DNA from: Terriglobus albidus
Lineage (GTDB): Bacteria > Acidobacteriota > Terriglobia > Terriglobales > Acidobacteriaceae
DNA length: 64,000 bases
Direction: 5' to 3'
Assembly: GCF_025685425.1 (NCBI RefSeq)
Contig: NZ_JAGTAS010000024.1
Coordinates: forward strand, 62,001 to 126,000
The notes beneath the pieces were generated by a model, which saw nothing but the letters and a program-made list of their open reading frames with translations, did no database searches and was not told the DNA's origin. Below are positions 1-9,692 of the stretch, piece by piece. The position numbers and the translations under genes are program-made. Every line of letters starts with the position of its first letter. The stretch's first letter is position 1.

Positions 1-2236
1 GGTCCTTCCGGTTATCCGCCGGCAGGATCGCTTCAAAGATGCCGGCGCGGTGTGCGGCCAGTAGCTTCTCTTTCAGGCCACCGATGGCCAGTACCTTGCC
101 GCGCAGCGTGACCTCTCCCGTCATGGCGACATCCCGGCGCACCGGGATCTTCGTCAGGGCAGAGGAGAGCGCAGTTGCCAGCGTAATGCCGGCCGACGGG
201 CCATCCTTGGGAATGGCGCCCTCGGGCACGTGTACGTGGATATCGATGTTGCGATAGAAGTCCTTGCTGAGGCCCAGGTGATGCGCCCGTGAACGGACGT
301 AGCTGAGGGCTGCCTGCGCCGATTCCTGCATCACGTCGCCAAGCTGGCCGGTGGTGGTCAGCTTACCCTTGCCGTCCAGGACCTGTACTTCGGTCTGCAG
401 AATGCTGCCGCCGACCTCGGTCCAGGCAAGACCGGTAACCAGGCCAACCTCGCTCTTCTCCTGTACCTGCGACTCGCGGAAGCGGGGTACGCCCAGGAAG
501 TCGGAGAGGTTATCCTTCGTCACCTCTTCCTTGTGCTTTGGCCCGTTCTTTACGACGCGGCGAGCCACCTTGCGGCAGACGTTGCCGATCTCGCGTTCCA
601 GGTTACGAACACCGGCTTCGCGTGTGTAGGACCGGATAATGTCCTGCAGAGCATCGTCGGAGAAGACGACCTGCTTCTCGGTCAGACCCGTCCCCTCGCG
701 CTGTTTCTTGAGCAGGTACTGCTTGGCGATCTCGAGCTTCTCGATGTCGGTGTAGCCCGACAGCCGCAGAATCTCCATACGGTCCTGCAGGGGGCCGGGA
801 ATGGTATGCAGTACGTTGGCTGTTGCTACGAAGAGCACCTGCGAGAGATCGTATTCGACGTCGAGGTAGTGATCCTGGAAGCTGTTGTTCTGCTCCGGAT
901 CGAGGACTTCGAGCATGGCCGAAGCAGGATCGCCGCGGAAGTCAGACGCCATCTTGTCGATTTCATCGAGCATGATGACCGGGTTCTTCGTTCCGGCCTT
1001 CTTCATCGACTGAATAATCTGGCCGGGAAGGGCGCCGATGTAGGTACGGCGATGACCGCGAATCTCAGCTTCATCGCGTACGCCGCCCAGAGACATACGG
1101 ACGAACTTACGTCCGGTGGCCTTCGCGATCGACATACCGAGAGATGTCTTACCGACACCCGGAGGTCCGACGAAGCAAAGGATCGAGCCCTTTGGATTCT
1201 TCACCAGCTGACGCACAGCCAGGAACTCGAGAATGCGGTCCTTGATCTTATCCAGTCCGTAGTGATCCTGGTTCAGGACCTTCTCTGCATGCTCAATGGA
1301 GCGGATCTCCTTGGACTTCTTCTTCCATGGCACCGCCAGCAGCCAGTCAAGATAGTTGCGCGAGACGGTCGACTCGGCGGACATCGGCGGCATGGCTTCA
1401 AGCTTCTTGAGCTCCTGCATCGCCTTATCGAAGGCTTCTTTGGGCATGCCGGCGGCTTCGATCTTTTTCTTCAGATCGTCGAACTCGCTCTTCTCACCGC
1501 GGCCCAGCTCCTTCTGAATCGCCTTGATCTTCTCGTTGAGGTAGTACTCTTTCTGGGCGCGCTCCATCTGGCGCTTTACGCGCGACTGGATGGTGCGGTC
1601 CATGTTCAGCTTTTCGATCGCGGTCTCGAGCGTATCGGCAACACGCGACAGACGCAACTCAGGAGCGAAGACCTCCAGCAGCTCCTGCTTCTCATCAATG
1701 CGAAGCTGCAGGTTGGCCGCGATCATATCGGCCAGCTTGGCGGGCTCATCCAGACGAACGCTGGCGGCCATCGTCTCGTAGTTCAATGACTGCTGCAGCT
1801 TGACGTACTGTTCGAAGAGCGAGTGCACCTTCTGCACCAGGCCTTCTACCTGTGGAGTCATTTCAAGCTGGGTGCGGCCGGTACGCAGTGTCGCAACGAA
1901 GAAGCCATCTTCGTCATTGAGTTCGGTTGCACGGGCGCGTTCAATGCCTTCTACCAGCACCTTGATGTTGCCATCAGGCATTTTGACGCTTTGCACAATA
2001 TTGCCGATCGTACCTACCTGGTAGATATCGTCGGCGCTGGGATCGTCTACCGTGGCGTCATGCTGTGTCGCCAGGAAGATGCGGCGGTCACCGTTCAACG
2101 CCTCTTCCAGTGCGCGTACGCTGGACTCGCGGCCGACGACGAAGGGAGTCATCATGTGGGGGAAGATGACCATATCGCGTATGGGCATCATTGGCAGCTT
2201 TTGAACCTCGCTGCTCAGGACTTCTTTCGAGCTCAT
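1..2236 (-). CDS. lon: Lon protease, ATP-dependent (C-terminus cut by window edge)
   Basis: Cytoplasmic AAA+ serine protease that degrades misfolded and regulatory proteins. Translating the reverse strand gives the Lon N domain (about residues 10-205), a central coiled region, Walker [10 protein letters not shown] near 356, Walker [10 protein letters not shown] near 420, and the protease domain with catalytic Ser in PKDGPSAG near 679 and catalytic Lys in GGLKEK near 721. These positions match E. coli Lon closely. The frame runs off the left edge after LPADNRKD, so roughly 50 C-terminal residues are missing. I chose the ATG at 2236 because GGGAGGA lies 9 nt upstream. The in-frame ATG at 2245 would touch that ribosome site directly. 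Lon follows clpX after a terminator, in the usual tig-clpP-clpX-lon order. Family assignment is certain. Confidence 0.97.
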   Translation of the reverse strand, partial: MSSKEVLSSEVQKLPMMPIRDMVIFPHMMTPFVVGRESSVRALEEALNGDRRIFLATQHDATVDDPSADDIYQVGTIGNIVQSVKMPDGNIKVLVEGIERARATELNDEDGFFVATLRTGRTQLEMTPQVEGLVQKVHSLFEQYVKLQQSLNYETMAASVRLDEPAKLADMIAANLQLRIDEKQELLEVFAPELRLSRVADTLETAIEKLNMDRTIQSRVKRQMERAQKEYYLNEKIKAIQKELGRGEKSEFDDLKKKIEAAGMPKEAFDKAMQELKKLEAMPPMSAESTVSRNYLDWLLAVPWKKKSKEIRSIEHAEKVLNQDHYGLDKIKDRILEFLAVRQLVKNPKGSILCFVGPPGVGKTSLGMSIAKATGRKFVRMSLGGVRDEAEIRGHRRTYIGALPGQIIQSMKKAGTKNPVIMLDEIDKMASDFRGDPASAMLEVLDPEQNNSFQDHYLDVEYDLSQVLFVATANVLHTIPGPLQDRMEILRLSGYTDIEKLEIAKQYLLKKQREGTGLTEKQVVFSDDALQDIIRSYTREAGVRNLEREIGNVCRKVARRVVKNGPKHKEEVTKDNLSDFLGVPRFRESQVQEKSEVGLVTGLAWTEVGGSILQTEVQVLDGKGKLTTTGQLGDVMQESAQAALSYVRSRAHHLGLSKDFYRNIDIHVHVPEGAIPKDGPSAGITLATALSSALTKIPVRRDVAMTGEVTLRGKVLAIGGLKEKLLAAHRAGIFEAILPADNRKD

Positions 2237-2359
2237 ATCTGTCATTCCTCCCATTAGACGCGTCGGCACACAGCTAAGATGCGGGGGCAGTTCCGCGGCG
2301 TTCCGATGATTGTAATTCGCTTTGCCTTAACATGCCGGGCAACTCGCTTTGTGGACGTA

Positions 2360-2397
2360 AAAGAAAATCGCCGTGACTCTTTCGGGCCACGGCGATG
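2360..2397 (-). terminator. Rho-independent terminator after clpX
   Basis: On the reverse strand a 9-bp stem ATCGCCGTG/CACGGCGAT with a 12-nt loop is followed by a T-rich run (TTTTCTTTT). It lies 30-65 nt past the clpX stop and ahead of lon, so lon probably has its own promoter. Confidence 0.8.
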
Positions 2398-2425
2398 GGT
2401 ACGAAAGTGTTGAAGAACCTTCTAT

Positions 2426-3712
2426 TTAGCCGGCTTTTTCCAGAGGGAGAGAGGTCGTCATGTCGCGGTTTTTCACCATCTCCGCGGTAATCTCCAGCTC
2501 CTTGATCTTTTTGTTGCCCGGTACGTTGTACATCAGGTCGAGCATCAGCTCTTCCAGAATCATGCGCAGGCCGCGGGCGCCGACCTTGCGGGCCAGGGCT
2601 TCACGCGCGATGGACTGTGCTGCCTCGGCATTGAAGGTCACCTTGACGCCCTCGTACTCAAACAGCTTGGAGTACTGCTTCAGGATGGCGTTGCGCGGCT
2701 TGGTAAGAATCTCGATCAACGCTGCCTCGTCGAGCTCGTCAAGAATGCCGAGCACCGGCAGACGTCCGATGAACTCGGGAATCAGGCCGTACTTCAGCAG
2801 ATCCTGCGGTTCAGCCTGGCGCAGCAGCTCTGTATCGCGCTGTGCGCGGATCGGGGTGACATCGCTGGCAGGCGTCTCGGGCTCCGTCAACGTCTTGAAG
2901 CCAAGGGCCTTCTTGCCGACACGGCGTGCGATGACACGCTCCAGGCCGACAAAGGCTCCGCCGCAGATGAACAGGATATTCGTGGTGTCGACCGCCGTGA
3001 ACTCCTGATGGGGATGCTTACGTCCGCCCTGCGGAGGAACGTTGGCAACGGTGCCTTCCAGGATCTTGAGCAGTGCCTGCTGGACGCCCTCGCCGGAAAC
3101 ATCGCGGGTGATGGACGGGTTTTCGTCCTTGCGGCCGATCTTGTCGATCTCATCAATGTAGATAATGCCGCTTTGAGCGCGCGCTACATCACCGTCAGCT
3201 GCCTGCAGCAGCTTCAGAATGATGTTCTCGACATCTTCACCGACGTAGCCGGCCTCGGTCAGCGTAGTCGCATCCACGATCGCGAAGGGAACATCCAGCA
3301 TCTTCGCCAGGGTCTGCGCCAGCAACGTCTTGCCGGAACCTGTAGGACCTACGAGCAGGATGTTGGACTTCTGCAGCTCGACATCGTTGCCGCGCGTCCG
3401 GTTCATCTGAATGCGCTTGTAGTGGTTGTAGACAGCGACTGCAAGCTTCTTCTTGGTGAGGTCCTGGCCGATGACGTACTCATCGAGAAAGGCCTTCACT
3501 TCGTGTGGCTTGGGCAAATGCGCTGGAGCTGCGCCTTGCTGCTTTTCACCACGGTCGTCCTCGAGGATGGAGTTGCAGACGGCAACACACTCATCGCAGA
3601 TGTACGCGCGAGGATAGTCAGAAGGAGAAGAGATCAGCTTGGCGACTGCGTCCTGCGACTTGTGACAGAACGAGCAACGGAGGGATTCATCTGAGCCCCG
3701 TGATGTTTTCAT
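2426..3712 (-). CDS. clpX: ClpX, ATP-binding unfoldase of ClpXP
   Basis: AAA+ unfoldase that recognises tagged substrates and threads them into ClpP in the cytoplasm. The 428 residues are full length. The N-terminal zinc-binding domain has Cys13, Cys16, Cys39 and Cys42. Walker A GPTGSGKT is at 122-129. A GYVG pore loop, Walker B IIYIDEID and the RKHPHQ segment follow. The ClpP-docking tripeptide is LGF (in KKALGFKT) in place of the usual IGF, which is an accepted variant. The start ATG has AGGAG about 12 nt upstream. It lies downstream of clpP but is separated from it by a terminator. The leader contains an inverted repeat (ACCCGTTTC, positions 3769-3800) of unknown role. Confidence 0.98.
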   Translation of the reverse strand: MKTSRGSDESLRCSFCHKSQDAVAKLISSPSDYPRAYICDECVAVCNSILEDDRGEKQQGAAPAHLPKPHEVKAFLDEYVIGQDLTKKKLAVAVYNHYKRIQMNRTRGNDVELQKSNILLVGPTGSGKTLLAQTLAKMLDVPFAIVDATTLTEAGYVGEDVENIILKLLQAADGDVARAQSGIIYIDEIDKIGRKDENPSITRDVSGEGVQQALLKILEGTVANVPPQGGRKHPHQEFTAVDTTNILFICGGAFVGLERVIARRVGKKALGFKTLTEPETPASDVTPIRAQRDTELLRQAEPQDLLKYGLIPEFIGRLPVLGILDELDEAALIEILTKPRNAILKQYSKLFEYEGVKVTFNAEAAQSIAREALARKVGARGLRMILEELMLDLMYNVPGNKKIKELEITAEMVKNRDMTTSLPLEKAG

Positions 3713-3829
3713 CGGTAAGGCGACTCCTGGTTACAACGGGACGTGCTGGGGAACTTGTTGTCAGTTTACACCCGTTTCGCATGTCCCTTCGGAAACGGGT
3801 ATCGACCTTATTTCCCACATCCAAAATGG

Positions 3830-3860
3830 GAAAAACGCCCGGGAGTTCTCCCCGGGCGTC
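3830..3860 (-). terminator. Rho-independent terminator after clpP
   Basis: The reverse strand reads a perfect 9-bp stem ACGCCCGGG/CCCGGGCGT with a 7-nt loop and ends in a run of T. It separates the tig-clpP unit from clpX. Confidence 0.88.
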
Positions 3861-3892
3861 TCACTTTACGCCGATTGGATTCGCATTTCAAA

Positions 3893-4489
3893 TCAACCGC
3901 GCGTGCGGTCAATAATATCGTCGATCAGACCATAATCCTTGGCCTGCTGGGCGCTCATGGTGAAGTCACGGTCAGTATCGCGCTCGATCTGTTCGAACGT
4001 CTGACCGGTGTGGCTCGCCATGATGGTATTCATGCGCTCACGCAGACGAAGAATCTCACGGGCATGAATGTCGATCTCAGTCGCCTGCCCCTGAATACCG
4101 TGGCCCATGATGAGAGGCTGATGGATCAGGATGCGGGAGTTGGGGAGAGCGAAACGCTTGCCCTTAGTGCCCGCCATCAGAAGAAATGCACCCATGCTGG
4201 CTGCCATGCCAATGCATAGAGTCTGCACATCGTTCTTGATGTACTGCATCGTGTCATAGATCGCCATGCCGGCGCTGACCGAGCCGCCGGGCGAGTTGAT
4301 GTACAGCATGATGTCCTTCTCCGGGTCTTCACCGGAGAGGAACAGCAGCTGCGCAATGATGACATTCGCGATCTGATCGTCGATCGGCGTCCCCAGGAAG
4401 ATGATGTTGTCGCGGAGCAGACGGCTGTAAATATCGTAGGCGCGTTCGCCACGACTCGTCTGCTCAATCACCATGGGTACAAGTCCCAT
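3893..4489 (-). CDS. clpP: ClpP, proteolytic subunit of Clp protease
   Basis: Serine protease that forms the tetradecameric chamber used by ClpX and ClpC. The 198 residues are full length. The catalytic triad is visible: Ser98 in GMAASMGAF, His123 in ILIHQP and Asp171 in ERDTDRD, at the same numbers as in E. coli. The oxyanion-hole GGS ([10 protein letters not shown]) is present. The gene begins 50 nt after the trigger factor stop with no terminator between them, so tig and clpP are probably co-transcribed. clpC further right in this window provides a second possible ATPase partner. Confidence 0.98.
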   Translation of the reverse strand: MGLVPMVIEQTSRGERAYDIYSRLLRDNIIFLGTPIDDQIANVIIAQLLFLSGEDPEKDIMLYINSPGGSVSAGMAIYDTMQYIKNDVQTLCIGMAASMGAFLLMAGTKGKRFALPNSRILIHQPLIMGHGIQGQATEIDIHAREILRLRERMNTIMASHTGQTFEQIERDTDRDFTMSAQQAKDYGLIDDIIDRTRG

Positions 4490-4539
4490 ACTTCTCCTCT
4501 TCTCTACCTGTAGTGGCGCCAGGGGCGCGGGTTGATTGT

Positions 4540-5979
4540 CTACGAAGCCAGCTTGTCGTAGAGCACGTTCCCAGTCTTTTCGCGACGAAGTTGTTCCCGG
4601 ATTCTATTGAGGCCGCCATCGGACGTCAAACGCTGCTTCAACTGCTCCAGCGGTTCACGCGACTGGATGGAGAGAATCAGCAACTCACGATCCACATCCT
4701 CATCGCTGACTTCAACATTCTCGGTTGCGGCAATCTTGTCCAGAATGAGCGAGGCCTTCACTTCGCTGACAGCCTGGTCGCGCTGTGCGGCGCGCAGACG
4801 AGAGAAGTCCAGCTTGCGCATGTCCTCAGCCTTCATACCCTGAGCTGCCAGAGCGCGCAGGCCGCGATCCAGGCGGGCATCGATCTGCTGCTGCACGAAC
4901 GACTCCGGAACAGGGAACTCAAACTTTGCGATCAGATCCTCGACCAGTTTCTCTTTGGCCTCGTTCTCGAGCGCGTGCTTCTTGCGGTCGGCAGCATGCT
5001 CGCGGAGCTTGCTGGTGAACTCATCCCAGGTCTCGTAGTCGCCGAGCTGCTTGGCCAGATCATCGTTCTGCTCCGGCAGCGTCTTTTTCTTAATGGCCTT
5101 GACTTTGACGTCGTAGCTTACAGTCTTACCGGCGAGGCGGGGCTCACCGAATTCGGCCGGATACTCGACCTCAAGGGTCAGCTCATCACCAGGCTTCTTG
5201 CCCTGCAGCGCATCGCTGAAAGCGGGAAGCGTGTTCTTGCCGCCCAGCTCTACCGGTACATCTTCACCAGTGATGGGCTCTGATGGAGTTGCATTCTCCA
5301 GACCCTCTTCGCCAACGGTCTGCGCCAGCGGCTTGATCTCGCCGGTGAAGCTGATCTCGGCCAGGTCACCGGTTGTCAGGGGACGATCTTCCGTAACAGG
5401 CTCGATGGTTGCCTGGGAATCCAGAGCGCGATCGAGCTCCGACTGATACTCCTCTTCGGTCAGCTCAACGGATGGCTTCGTTACCGTGACGGAGTCGTAG
5501 CCGGTGATGTCGATCTCAGGAAGCACTTCAAAGGCAGCCTTGAACTTCAGCGGCTGGCCCTCGAACAGAGTCAGTTCAACAATCTGCGGCTGCGAGACGG
5601 GGTTTACGTTCTGCTCTTCCAGAGCGAGGCGGAAGCGCTCGCTGACAAGCTGCTCCATGACTTCCTGGCGGACATCCTGGGCAAACTTGCGCTTGATGAC
5701 ACTGGCCGGAACCTTGCCCGGACGGAAGCCCGGAATGCGAGCCTGCTTCTGGAACTTGCGAACAACTTTATCGAAGGCAGCGTCCACGGCTTCTACCGGG
5801 GCTTCTACCGAGATCTCGCGCGTCAGATCGGGGTTTAGCACCGGACCATGATGATGGTGCGCATGGTCGTGATCGTGATCATGGTCGTGGGTATGATCGT
5901 GCGCTGCAGCTTCGGTGGTCGGGGTCTCGCTCTGAGGCGTCTCCGCCGCGTTCAACTCGTTGGTCTCAGTAGGGGTCAA
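4540..5979 (-). CDS. tig: Trigger factor with histidine-rich N-terminal extension
   Basis: Ribosome-associated chaperone and peptidyl-prolyl isomerase that meets nascent chains at the exit tunnel. The ribosome-binding loop GFRPGKVP is at 84-91, followed by an FKBP-type domain (about 190-310) and the C-terminal chaperone arms. The loop lies near 45 in typical trigger factors. Here about 48 extra residues precede the ribosome-binding domain, including 11 histidines within residues 27-44 (alternating His-Asp, then HHHH). The start is TTG at 5979, supported by GGAAGG 7 nt upstream. The extension could bind Zn or Ni, by analogy with the His-rich tail of SlyD, but that is inference. Confidence 0.95.
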   Translation of the reverse strand: MTPTETNELNAAETPQSETPTTEAAAHDHTHDHDHDHDHAHHHHGPVLNPDLTREISVEAPVEAVDAAFDKVVRKFQKQARIPGFRPGKVPASVIKRKFAQDVRQEVMEQLVSERFRLALEEQNVNPVSQPQIVELTLFEGQPLKFKAAFEVLPEIDITGYDSVTVTKPSVELTEEEYQSELDRALDSQATIEPVTEDRPLTTGDLAEISFTGEIKPLAQTVGEEGLENATPSEPITGEDVPVELGGKNTLPAFSDALQGKKPGDELTLEVEYPAEFGEPRLAGKTVSYDVKVKAIKKKTLPEQNDDLAKQLGDYETWDEFTSKLREHAADRKKHALENEAKEKLVEDLIAKFEFPVPESFVQQQIDARLDRGLRALAAQGMKAEDMRKLDFSRLRAAQRDQAVSEVKASLILDKIAATENVEVSDEDVDRELLILSIQSREPLEQLKQRLTSDGGLNRIREQLRREKTGNVLYDKLAS

Positions 5980-6064
5980 AACAGTGCCTTCCAGGGTTTG
6001 AAAATCTCACGTCGCGACGCCGGGTCAGAGGACCACTCGGCGAACAGAAACGACTCTCTCTATC

Positions 6065-6180
6065 CTAGAGCATTTTCTTTGTTGCTGGGTATTCCGGAGG
6101 AGGAGTGCGGCGGCGTTTTCATTGCGGAAAACGCCCATAGAGGCGGAAGCCCTACTCTACACCTACAGAGAAAATGCTAG
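6065..6180. repeat. Palindromic mobile-like element, copy A (full length)
   Basis: A non-coding block of about 114 bp with inverted ends (TAGAGCATTTT on the left, AAAATGCTA on the right) and a central hairpin GCGTTTTC/GGAAAACGC. Its reverse complement matches copy B (61741-61856) over the whole length with few differences. The right end overlaps the TAG stop of the leftward epimerase-like gene. It lies between that gene and the tig promoter region. It resembles a MITE or REP-type element. It encodes nothing. Confidence 0.85.
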
Positions 6181-7508
6181 GGCCGCGCCGGAATGGGGTC
6201 AAACGTGGAACTGCCGTTGGCTGCCTTCACCTGTGTTGATGGGATGAACAACTCCAGGCGTACCCTCCATTGCAGCGTTTTTCCTGGAGCCAGCATCAGA
6301 TCATCCGCATTTTCCCCATCCAGCGGCTTGCCGGACGAATCGGTCGGATTGGCGATCGGAGAAACCACAATCCAGTTCTTTCCGGAAGGGGCAAACACCC
6401 GTATGCCATTGATGGAAGCGGACATACCCACCACACGTAAGCCATAGTCGATCGCCGGATCACGGAGCTCCACGGTCGGCCCATTGTCGAAAAGGGCGGG
6501 CTTGGGATTGACGAGAGTGACTTCCAGATCCTGTGCTCCGAGGGCTTTGCCCTGGCGAGCATTAAAGCCGTCGGAGGAACTGCTGATGTTGCCTGCGATT
6601 GACGTTTTAGGGAGACGCACGGTGGCCTGTGCGCGATTGCCGCTCGGAATAGCAAGCCGGGGATACCACCCGGTGCTTACAGGGACAGGTTCGGAGCCGG
6701 TATTGGTCGAGGAGACGAGCAGATCGATCGCTCTACCGCTTAGCAGGGCCGATACGGTTACCTGTAGTTTGCCGGGCCAGTGGCCGCCGAAGTTGCCTGT
6801 CTCGTAGGTAGCCCTTCCTTCACTTCCATCCGGCATGGTGTTGACTTGCGGAATCGAAGTGCTCATGAGGCTCAATAGGCCGAATCGGGCCATCGGAGGC
6901 GCGGCCGGGTGATCTGGATCGGCCACAACAGGCAGGGAGACGCTTCTCCCATGTACGTTCGCGGAGAGACTCTTCCCATCGGCACTTACGGCGCCGGCAA
7001 GCGGGTTGGCAAAGGGAACAAGAAATGCTCCTCCGATGCCTACATTGGCTTCTCCGTGACTATCCGAACCTGTTCCTGTCATCAGAGCGGCGATCTGGCT
7101 GAGAGAGGGGGCGCTAAGAAGTTCCGTTTCGCCACGGCCGGGCAGGTATGCCTTGATCGAGGCGATGTCCATGCCGCGCCCGGGAAGTACGGTGATCGCG
7201 GTAAACTCCGGCACCTCTCCGGTGTAAGTCTGAAGGCGTTTCAAGGTCAAAGCTTCCTGCCCGCCGAATTTTGGGGCAGCGGGTGCAGCCGGTACAGCGT
7301 CGTCGGTGCTGGCCAGACGCTTCAAGGCCGCAGCACCGTCACCCCGCTTGCAACCGAGACCCGGAAACAGCAATGAGCTTGAGAGGGTAAAGGCAATAAG
7401 GCTATATCGCAGCCCATTCCGCCGAGGAGTCTGGAAACGAAAAACCTGAGAACCAGTGCTGCGGGGGGCAGGGAAGATTTCGGACAAACAGTTGCTCTCC
7501 TCGTACAT
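6177..7508 (-). CDS. Secreted aldose 1-epimerase-like (galactose mutarotase fold) protein
   Basis: Probable extracytoplasmic sugar-binding protein of the aldose-epimerase superfamily. The start has a long positively charged leader (to about residue 34) and a hydrophobic stretch ending in FPGLGC, which may be a lipobox (weak, since -3 is Gly rather than Leu). The beta-rich body contains segments seen in mutarotase-like proteins: TGNFGGHWPG near 240, a TGWYPRL segment, and ASINGIRVFAPSG...VVSPIANPTD near 380-400. I cannot identify the catalytic His/Glu pair with certainty, so activity is unproven. The stop codon TAG is the first triplet of palindromic element A. It is divergent from the uracil-DNA glycosylase gene. 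Confidence 0.6.
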   Translation of the reverse strand: MYEESNCLSEIFPAPRSTGSQVFRFQTPRRNGLRYSLIAFTLSSSLLFPGLGCKRGDGAAALKRLASTDDAVPAAPAAPKFGGQEALTLKRLQTYTGEVPEFTAITVLPGRGMDIASIKAYLPGRGETELLSAPSLSQIAALMTGTGSDSHGEANVGIGGAFLVPFANPLAGAVSADGKSLSANVHGRSVSLPVVADPDHPAAPPMARFGLLSLMSTSIPQVNTMPDGSEGRATYETGNFGGHWPGKLQVTVSALLSGRAIDLLVSSTNTGSEPVPVSTGWYPRLAIPSGNRAQATVRLPKTSIAGNISSSSDGFNARQGKALGAQDLEVTLVNPKPALFDNGPTVELRDPAIDYGLRVVGMSASINGIRVFAPSGKNWIVVSPIANPTDSSGKPLDGENADDLMLAPGKTLQWRVRLELFIPSTQVKAANGSSTFDPIPARP

Positions 7509-7595
7509 AACTTCCGGCTAGTATACGCAGCCCGGTCTCGGGTCTATCTCCAATTACACTCACCGGTTGCACTATTCTGAAAGTGGATCTGTCTT

Positions 7596-8300
7596 ATGTC
7601 TTCCCGTTTATCATTGCCCGTGCTGGATCAGGTGGTTCAGTCAATTGTTGCCTGCGAACGGTGTGACCGGCTTCGTACCTACTGCAAGGGAATTGGAGAG
7701 ACAAAGCGGCGCGCCTATCTGGACCAGACCTATTGGGCCAAGCCTGTGCCCGGATTCGGAGACCCCAGGGCGCGGATCCTTATTCTCGGGCTGGCGCCGG
7801 GAGCCCATGGAGCCAACCGTACAGGGCGTCCTTTTACCGGGGACGGTTCTGGAGACTTTATGTACCCGGTACTGCATGCCATGGGACTGGCCTCCAAACC
7901 GATGGCAACGCATCGTAACGACGGTCTGAAGCTGAAGCATAGCTACATCGCGTCCGTGGTGCGGTGTGCGCCGCCGGGCGACAAGCCTACACCGCAGGAG
8001 ATCCGGAACTGCTCACCCCACCTCACCGCTGAAATTGCTTCGCTCAAACGGGTAAAGGTTGTCGTTTGCCTGGGAAAAATTGCCTTCGACGGATATCTGG
8101 CTCACCTGGTTAATACCGGTGAGCTTGCCAGCAAGCGAGGTTTCACCTTCGGCCACGGCGCGGAGTACGTTCTGCCCAGCGGCGTGCATCTGATTACGAG
8201 CTACCACCCTTCGCTGCGAAACACACTCACTGGGAAGCTGAACACAACGATGTTTTCAAAGATTTTTATCCGCGCAAGGGAACTGGCCGGACTGGATTAG
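7596..8300 (+). CDS. Uracil-DNA glycosylase, family 5 (UdgB-type)
   Basis: DNA repair enzyme that removes uracil and other deaminated bases. The diagnostic family-5 motif GLAPGAHGANRTGRPFTGD is at residues about 66-84, and the C-terminal loop TSYHPSLRNT near 205 is present. Two N-terminal cysteines (Cys20, Cys23) plus later cysteines (VVRCAPP, IRNCSPH) fit the 4Fe-4S cluster typical of families 4 and 5. Length 234 residues is normal. The ribosome site before the ATG is weak. The TAG stop coincides with the first bases of palindromic element C. Confidence 0.93.
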   Translation: MSSRLSLPVLDQVVQSIVACERCDRLRTYCKGIGETKRRAYLDQTYWAKPVPGFGDPRARILILGLAPGAHGANRTGRPFTGDGSGDFMYPVLHAMGLASKPMATHRNDGLKLKHSYIASVVRCAPPGDKPTPQEIRNCSPHLTAEIASLKRVKVVVCLGKIAFDGYLAHLVNTGELASKRGFTFGHGAEYVLPSGVHLITSYHPSLRNTLTGKLNTTMFSKIFIRARELAGLD

Positions 8301-8346
8301 AGCAATTCTCCTAATCCTGTAACCACACCCACAGGGAAAATACTCT
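8298..8346. repeat. Palindromic element, copy C (internally deleted remnant)
   Basis: A 49-bp remnant. The left end TAGAGCAATTCTCC matches copy D and the right end CAGGGAAAATACTCT matches the end of copy B, but the central hairpin is gone. The first three bases are the stop codon of the uracil-DNA glycosylase. Confidence 0.65.
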
Positions 8347-8376
8347 CGATCTGCGTGTCAGGAGCTTGACGACACA

Positions 8377-8580
8377 CTACCGCCGCATCGCGGTTACAGC
8401 GTGACGGGTAAGAGGCTTCTTCCGGTTGACGCGCCGGGGCGTCAGGGTCATGCTCTCCAAACTCGGAAGTTCAGCGGTGGATGCCGATTTTGCAACCTTC
8501 TCGCGCCCGCCGCGAAATGCGAGCACTACCGGTAGCCCAATGAGTACAAGGTATAGTCCAACCTGAAAAACGTCTTGCAT
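8377..8580 (-). CDS. Small single-helix membrane protein (67 aa)
   Basis: Unrecognised protein. It starts MQDVFQVG, continues with one hydrophobic helix (about residues 6-22) ending LIGLPVVLAFR, and has a basic cytoplasmic tail rich in Arg/Lys. The head and helix end resemble two other tiny proteins here (8785-8883 and 60325-60420): an acidic residue at position 3 or 4, then a helix closing with P, small residues and A-x-R. That similarity is the main reason to accept it, because no clear ribosome site precedes the ATG. A 10-bp inverted repeat (GGTATAGTCC at 8550-8559, GGACTATACC at 8610-8619) flanks its start codon. Confidence 0.45.
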   Translation of the reverse strand: MQDVFQVGLYLVLIGLPVVLAFRGGREKVAKSASTAELPSLESMTLTPRRVNRKKPLTRHAVTAMRR

Positions 8581-8669
8581 GGCTGCACTCTACGTCCATT
8601 CCGACAACGGGACTATACCGTTCTGAAAAGGAGCACTCGCCTGGATATTGGCGAGCCTGATGCCAGCGT

Positions 8670-8787
8670 TAGAGCAATTCTCCGAAGACCGTGGTGTTGG
8701 ATAGATCTGCGAATGCCGTTTTCTTCGAAGGAAAACGGCGCAAACTGCCGAAACTTCGCTCTGCACCTTTTTAGGAGAACTGCTTTA
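8670..8787. repeat. Palindromic element, copy D
   Basis: Inverted ends TAGAGCAATTCTCC and GGAGAACTGCTTTA (11 of 13 core bases pair) enclose a central perfect hairpin GCCGTTTTC/GAAAACGGC at about 8711-8735. The architecture is that of copies A and B, but the internal sequence differs, so it looks like a second subfamily. Its right end overlaps the TAA stop of the leftward 32-residue membrane protein gene. Confidence 0.75.
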
Positions 8788-8883
8788 TTGCGAGTCAGTC
8801 TTTCCGCCTGCTCGGGCGGCAACAATAGCAGGGCCGATGAGCATAGCAACGAAGACTGCGCCGAGAATGAGGTCGTGCGTCAT
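8785..8883 (-). CDS. Tiny single-helix membrane protein (32 aa)
   Basis: A very short gene. The reverse strand gives MTHDLILGAVFVAMLIGPAI followed by a short tail with A-A-R and TDSQ. It is one membrane helix with an acidic N-terminus and a weakly charged end. AAAGGA stands 8 nt before the ATG, which is a good ribosome site. The TAA stop is part of element D. It resembles the 31-residue protein at 60325 and the head of the 67-residue protein at 8377. Function unknown. Such short helices are often regulators or accessory subunits of membrane complexes, but nothing nearby identifies a partner. Confidence 0.6.
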   Translation of the reverse strand: MTHDLILGAVFVAMLIGPAIVAARAGGKTDSQ

Positions 8884-9000
8884 AATGGTGGTCCTTTCGG
8901 GGCGGCGCTGTGCTGCTCTGAGAGCCCGGGAGAGAATGATGAGAACAATCTAAGGATGTACCGTCATGGTTATGCACAGCCATTCCACCTTTTGGGGAGC

Positions 9001-9045
9001 GATGCCACGAAAGTGGATGCCACAAAAGTGGATGGCGCAAAAGTG
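9001..9045 (+). repeat. 15-bp tandem repeat, three copies
   Basis: Three adjacent units: GATGCCACGAAAGTG, GATGCCACAAAAGTG, GATGGCGCAAAAGTG. They lie about 120 nt upstream of the YtxH gene in otherwise featureless sequence (8884-9167). The spacing would suit an operator array, but no regulator is linked. They are directly adjacent without spacers, so this is not a CRISPR array. Confidence 0.7.
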
Positions 9046-9167
9046 CTATTCAATAGCAGACGTTGAGAGCCGACCCTCTTTTTCAAGAACCAACCTCTCT
9101 GAAATTTCGTCCATCACAGTAACCAGGGATATGACGTTCCCGCACAGTGCAAGAAAGGGAAAATACT

Positions 9168-9464
9168 ATGAGCGCTAGAGGAATCTGGATCGCATTTGGA
9201 ATCGGCGTTGTTGCCGGCGCGACGGTGGCGCTGCTGTATGCTCCGCAGTCCGGCGAACGTACCCGCCGTCAACTGAGGAAAGGCATCGACGATGCCGGAG
9301 ACTATATTGAGGATGCCGCGGACTATTTGAAGGAGCGCGCCGATAAGGTAGCGAAAGAGTCGCAGCGGCTCTACAAGAAGACTCGTTCGCAGGTGGAAGA
9401 TGCCATCGATACGGCGGGCGATGCGGTCAATGCGGCGGTCAAGTCTGTCCAGACGCTAATGTAA
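9168..9464 (+). CDS. YtxH-domain protein
   Basis: Small general-stress type membrane protein of 98 residues. The N-terminal helix (GIWIAFGIGVVAGATVALLY) is followed by the YtxH signature APQSGERTRRQLRKG and a long charged amphipathic helix rich in Asp, Glu, Lys and Ala. The start is the ATG at 9168 with AAAGGG 9 nt upstream. An in-frame GTG 21 nt earlier lacks a ribosome site. YtxH proteins are linked to envelope or osmotic stress, but the biochemical role is unclear. A terminator follows directly. Confidence 0.85.
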   Translation: MSARGIWIAFGIGVVAGATVALLYAPQSGERTRRQLRKGIDDAGDYIEDAADYLKERADKVAKESQRLYKKTRSQVEDAIDTAGDAVNAAVKSVQTLM

Positions 9465-9484
9465 AAAACTACTCTGATGGCAGG

Positions 9485-9508
9485 ACCCCGGGTCTTCACC
9501 GGGGTTTT
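9485..9508 (+). terminator. Rho-independent terminator after the YtxH gene
   Basis: Stem ACCCCGG/CCGGGGT with a 7-nt loop followed by TTTTG, 20 nt past the stop codon. Confidence 0.8.
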
Positions 9509-9692
9509 GTTATTCCGGCGGGCCGACGGTCACTACAAAATAGGAGACTCGAGTCTCGCCTGCGTTCGCCACGTACGACGATCTCCGGTGACGCAGAGCC
9601 CTGCATCACCGGGACCACCCATCGCGATGCGATGGATGGAGTACCCGATTTTGTCCGCCTCTAAATTGGGTGCCCGTGCTCTATCAGAAAGC

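Noticed and set aside
533-1789. Rightward 418-residue open frame
   Set aside because: It is the antisense shadow of lon, whose motifs and residue numbering are unambiguous; the forward translation has no recognisable domain.
9001-9045. Tandem repeats considered as a CRISPR array
   Set aside because: Units are 15 bp and directly adjacent with no spacers; no cas gene in the window.
8575-9066. Rightward 163-residue open frame
   Set aside because: Covers element D, the tiny reverse-strand gene and the 15-bp repeats; composition is not protein-like.
9510-9690. Possible tRNA between the two terminators
   Set aside because: No cloverleaf with a proper T-loop (GGTTCRA) could be drawn, and no tRNA was found anywhere else in the window.
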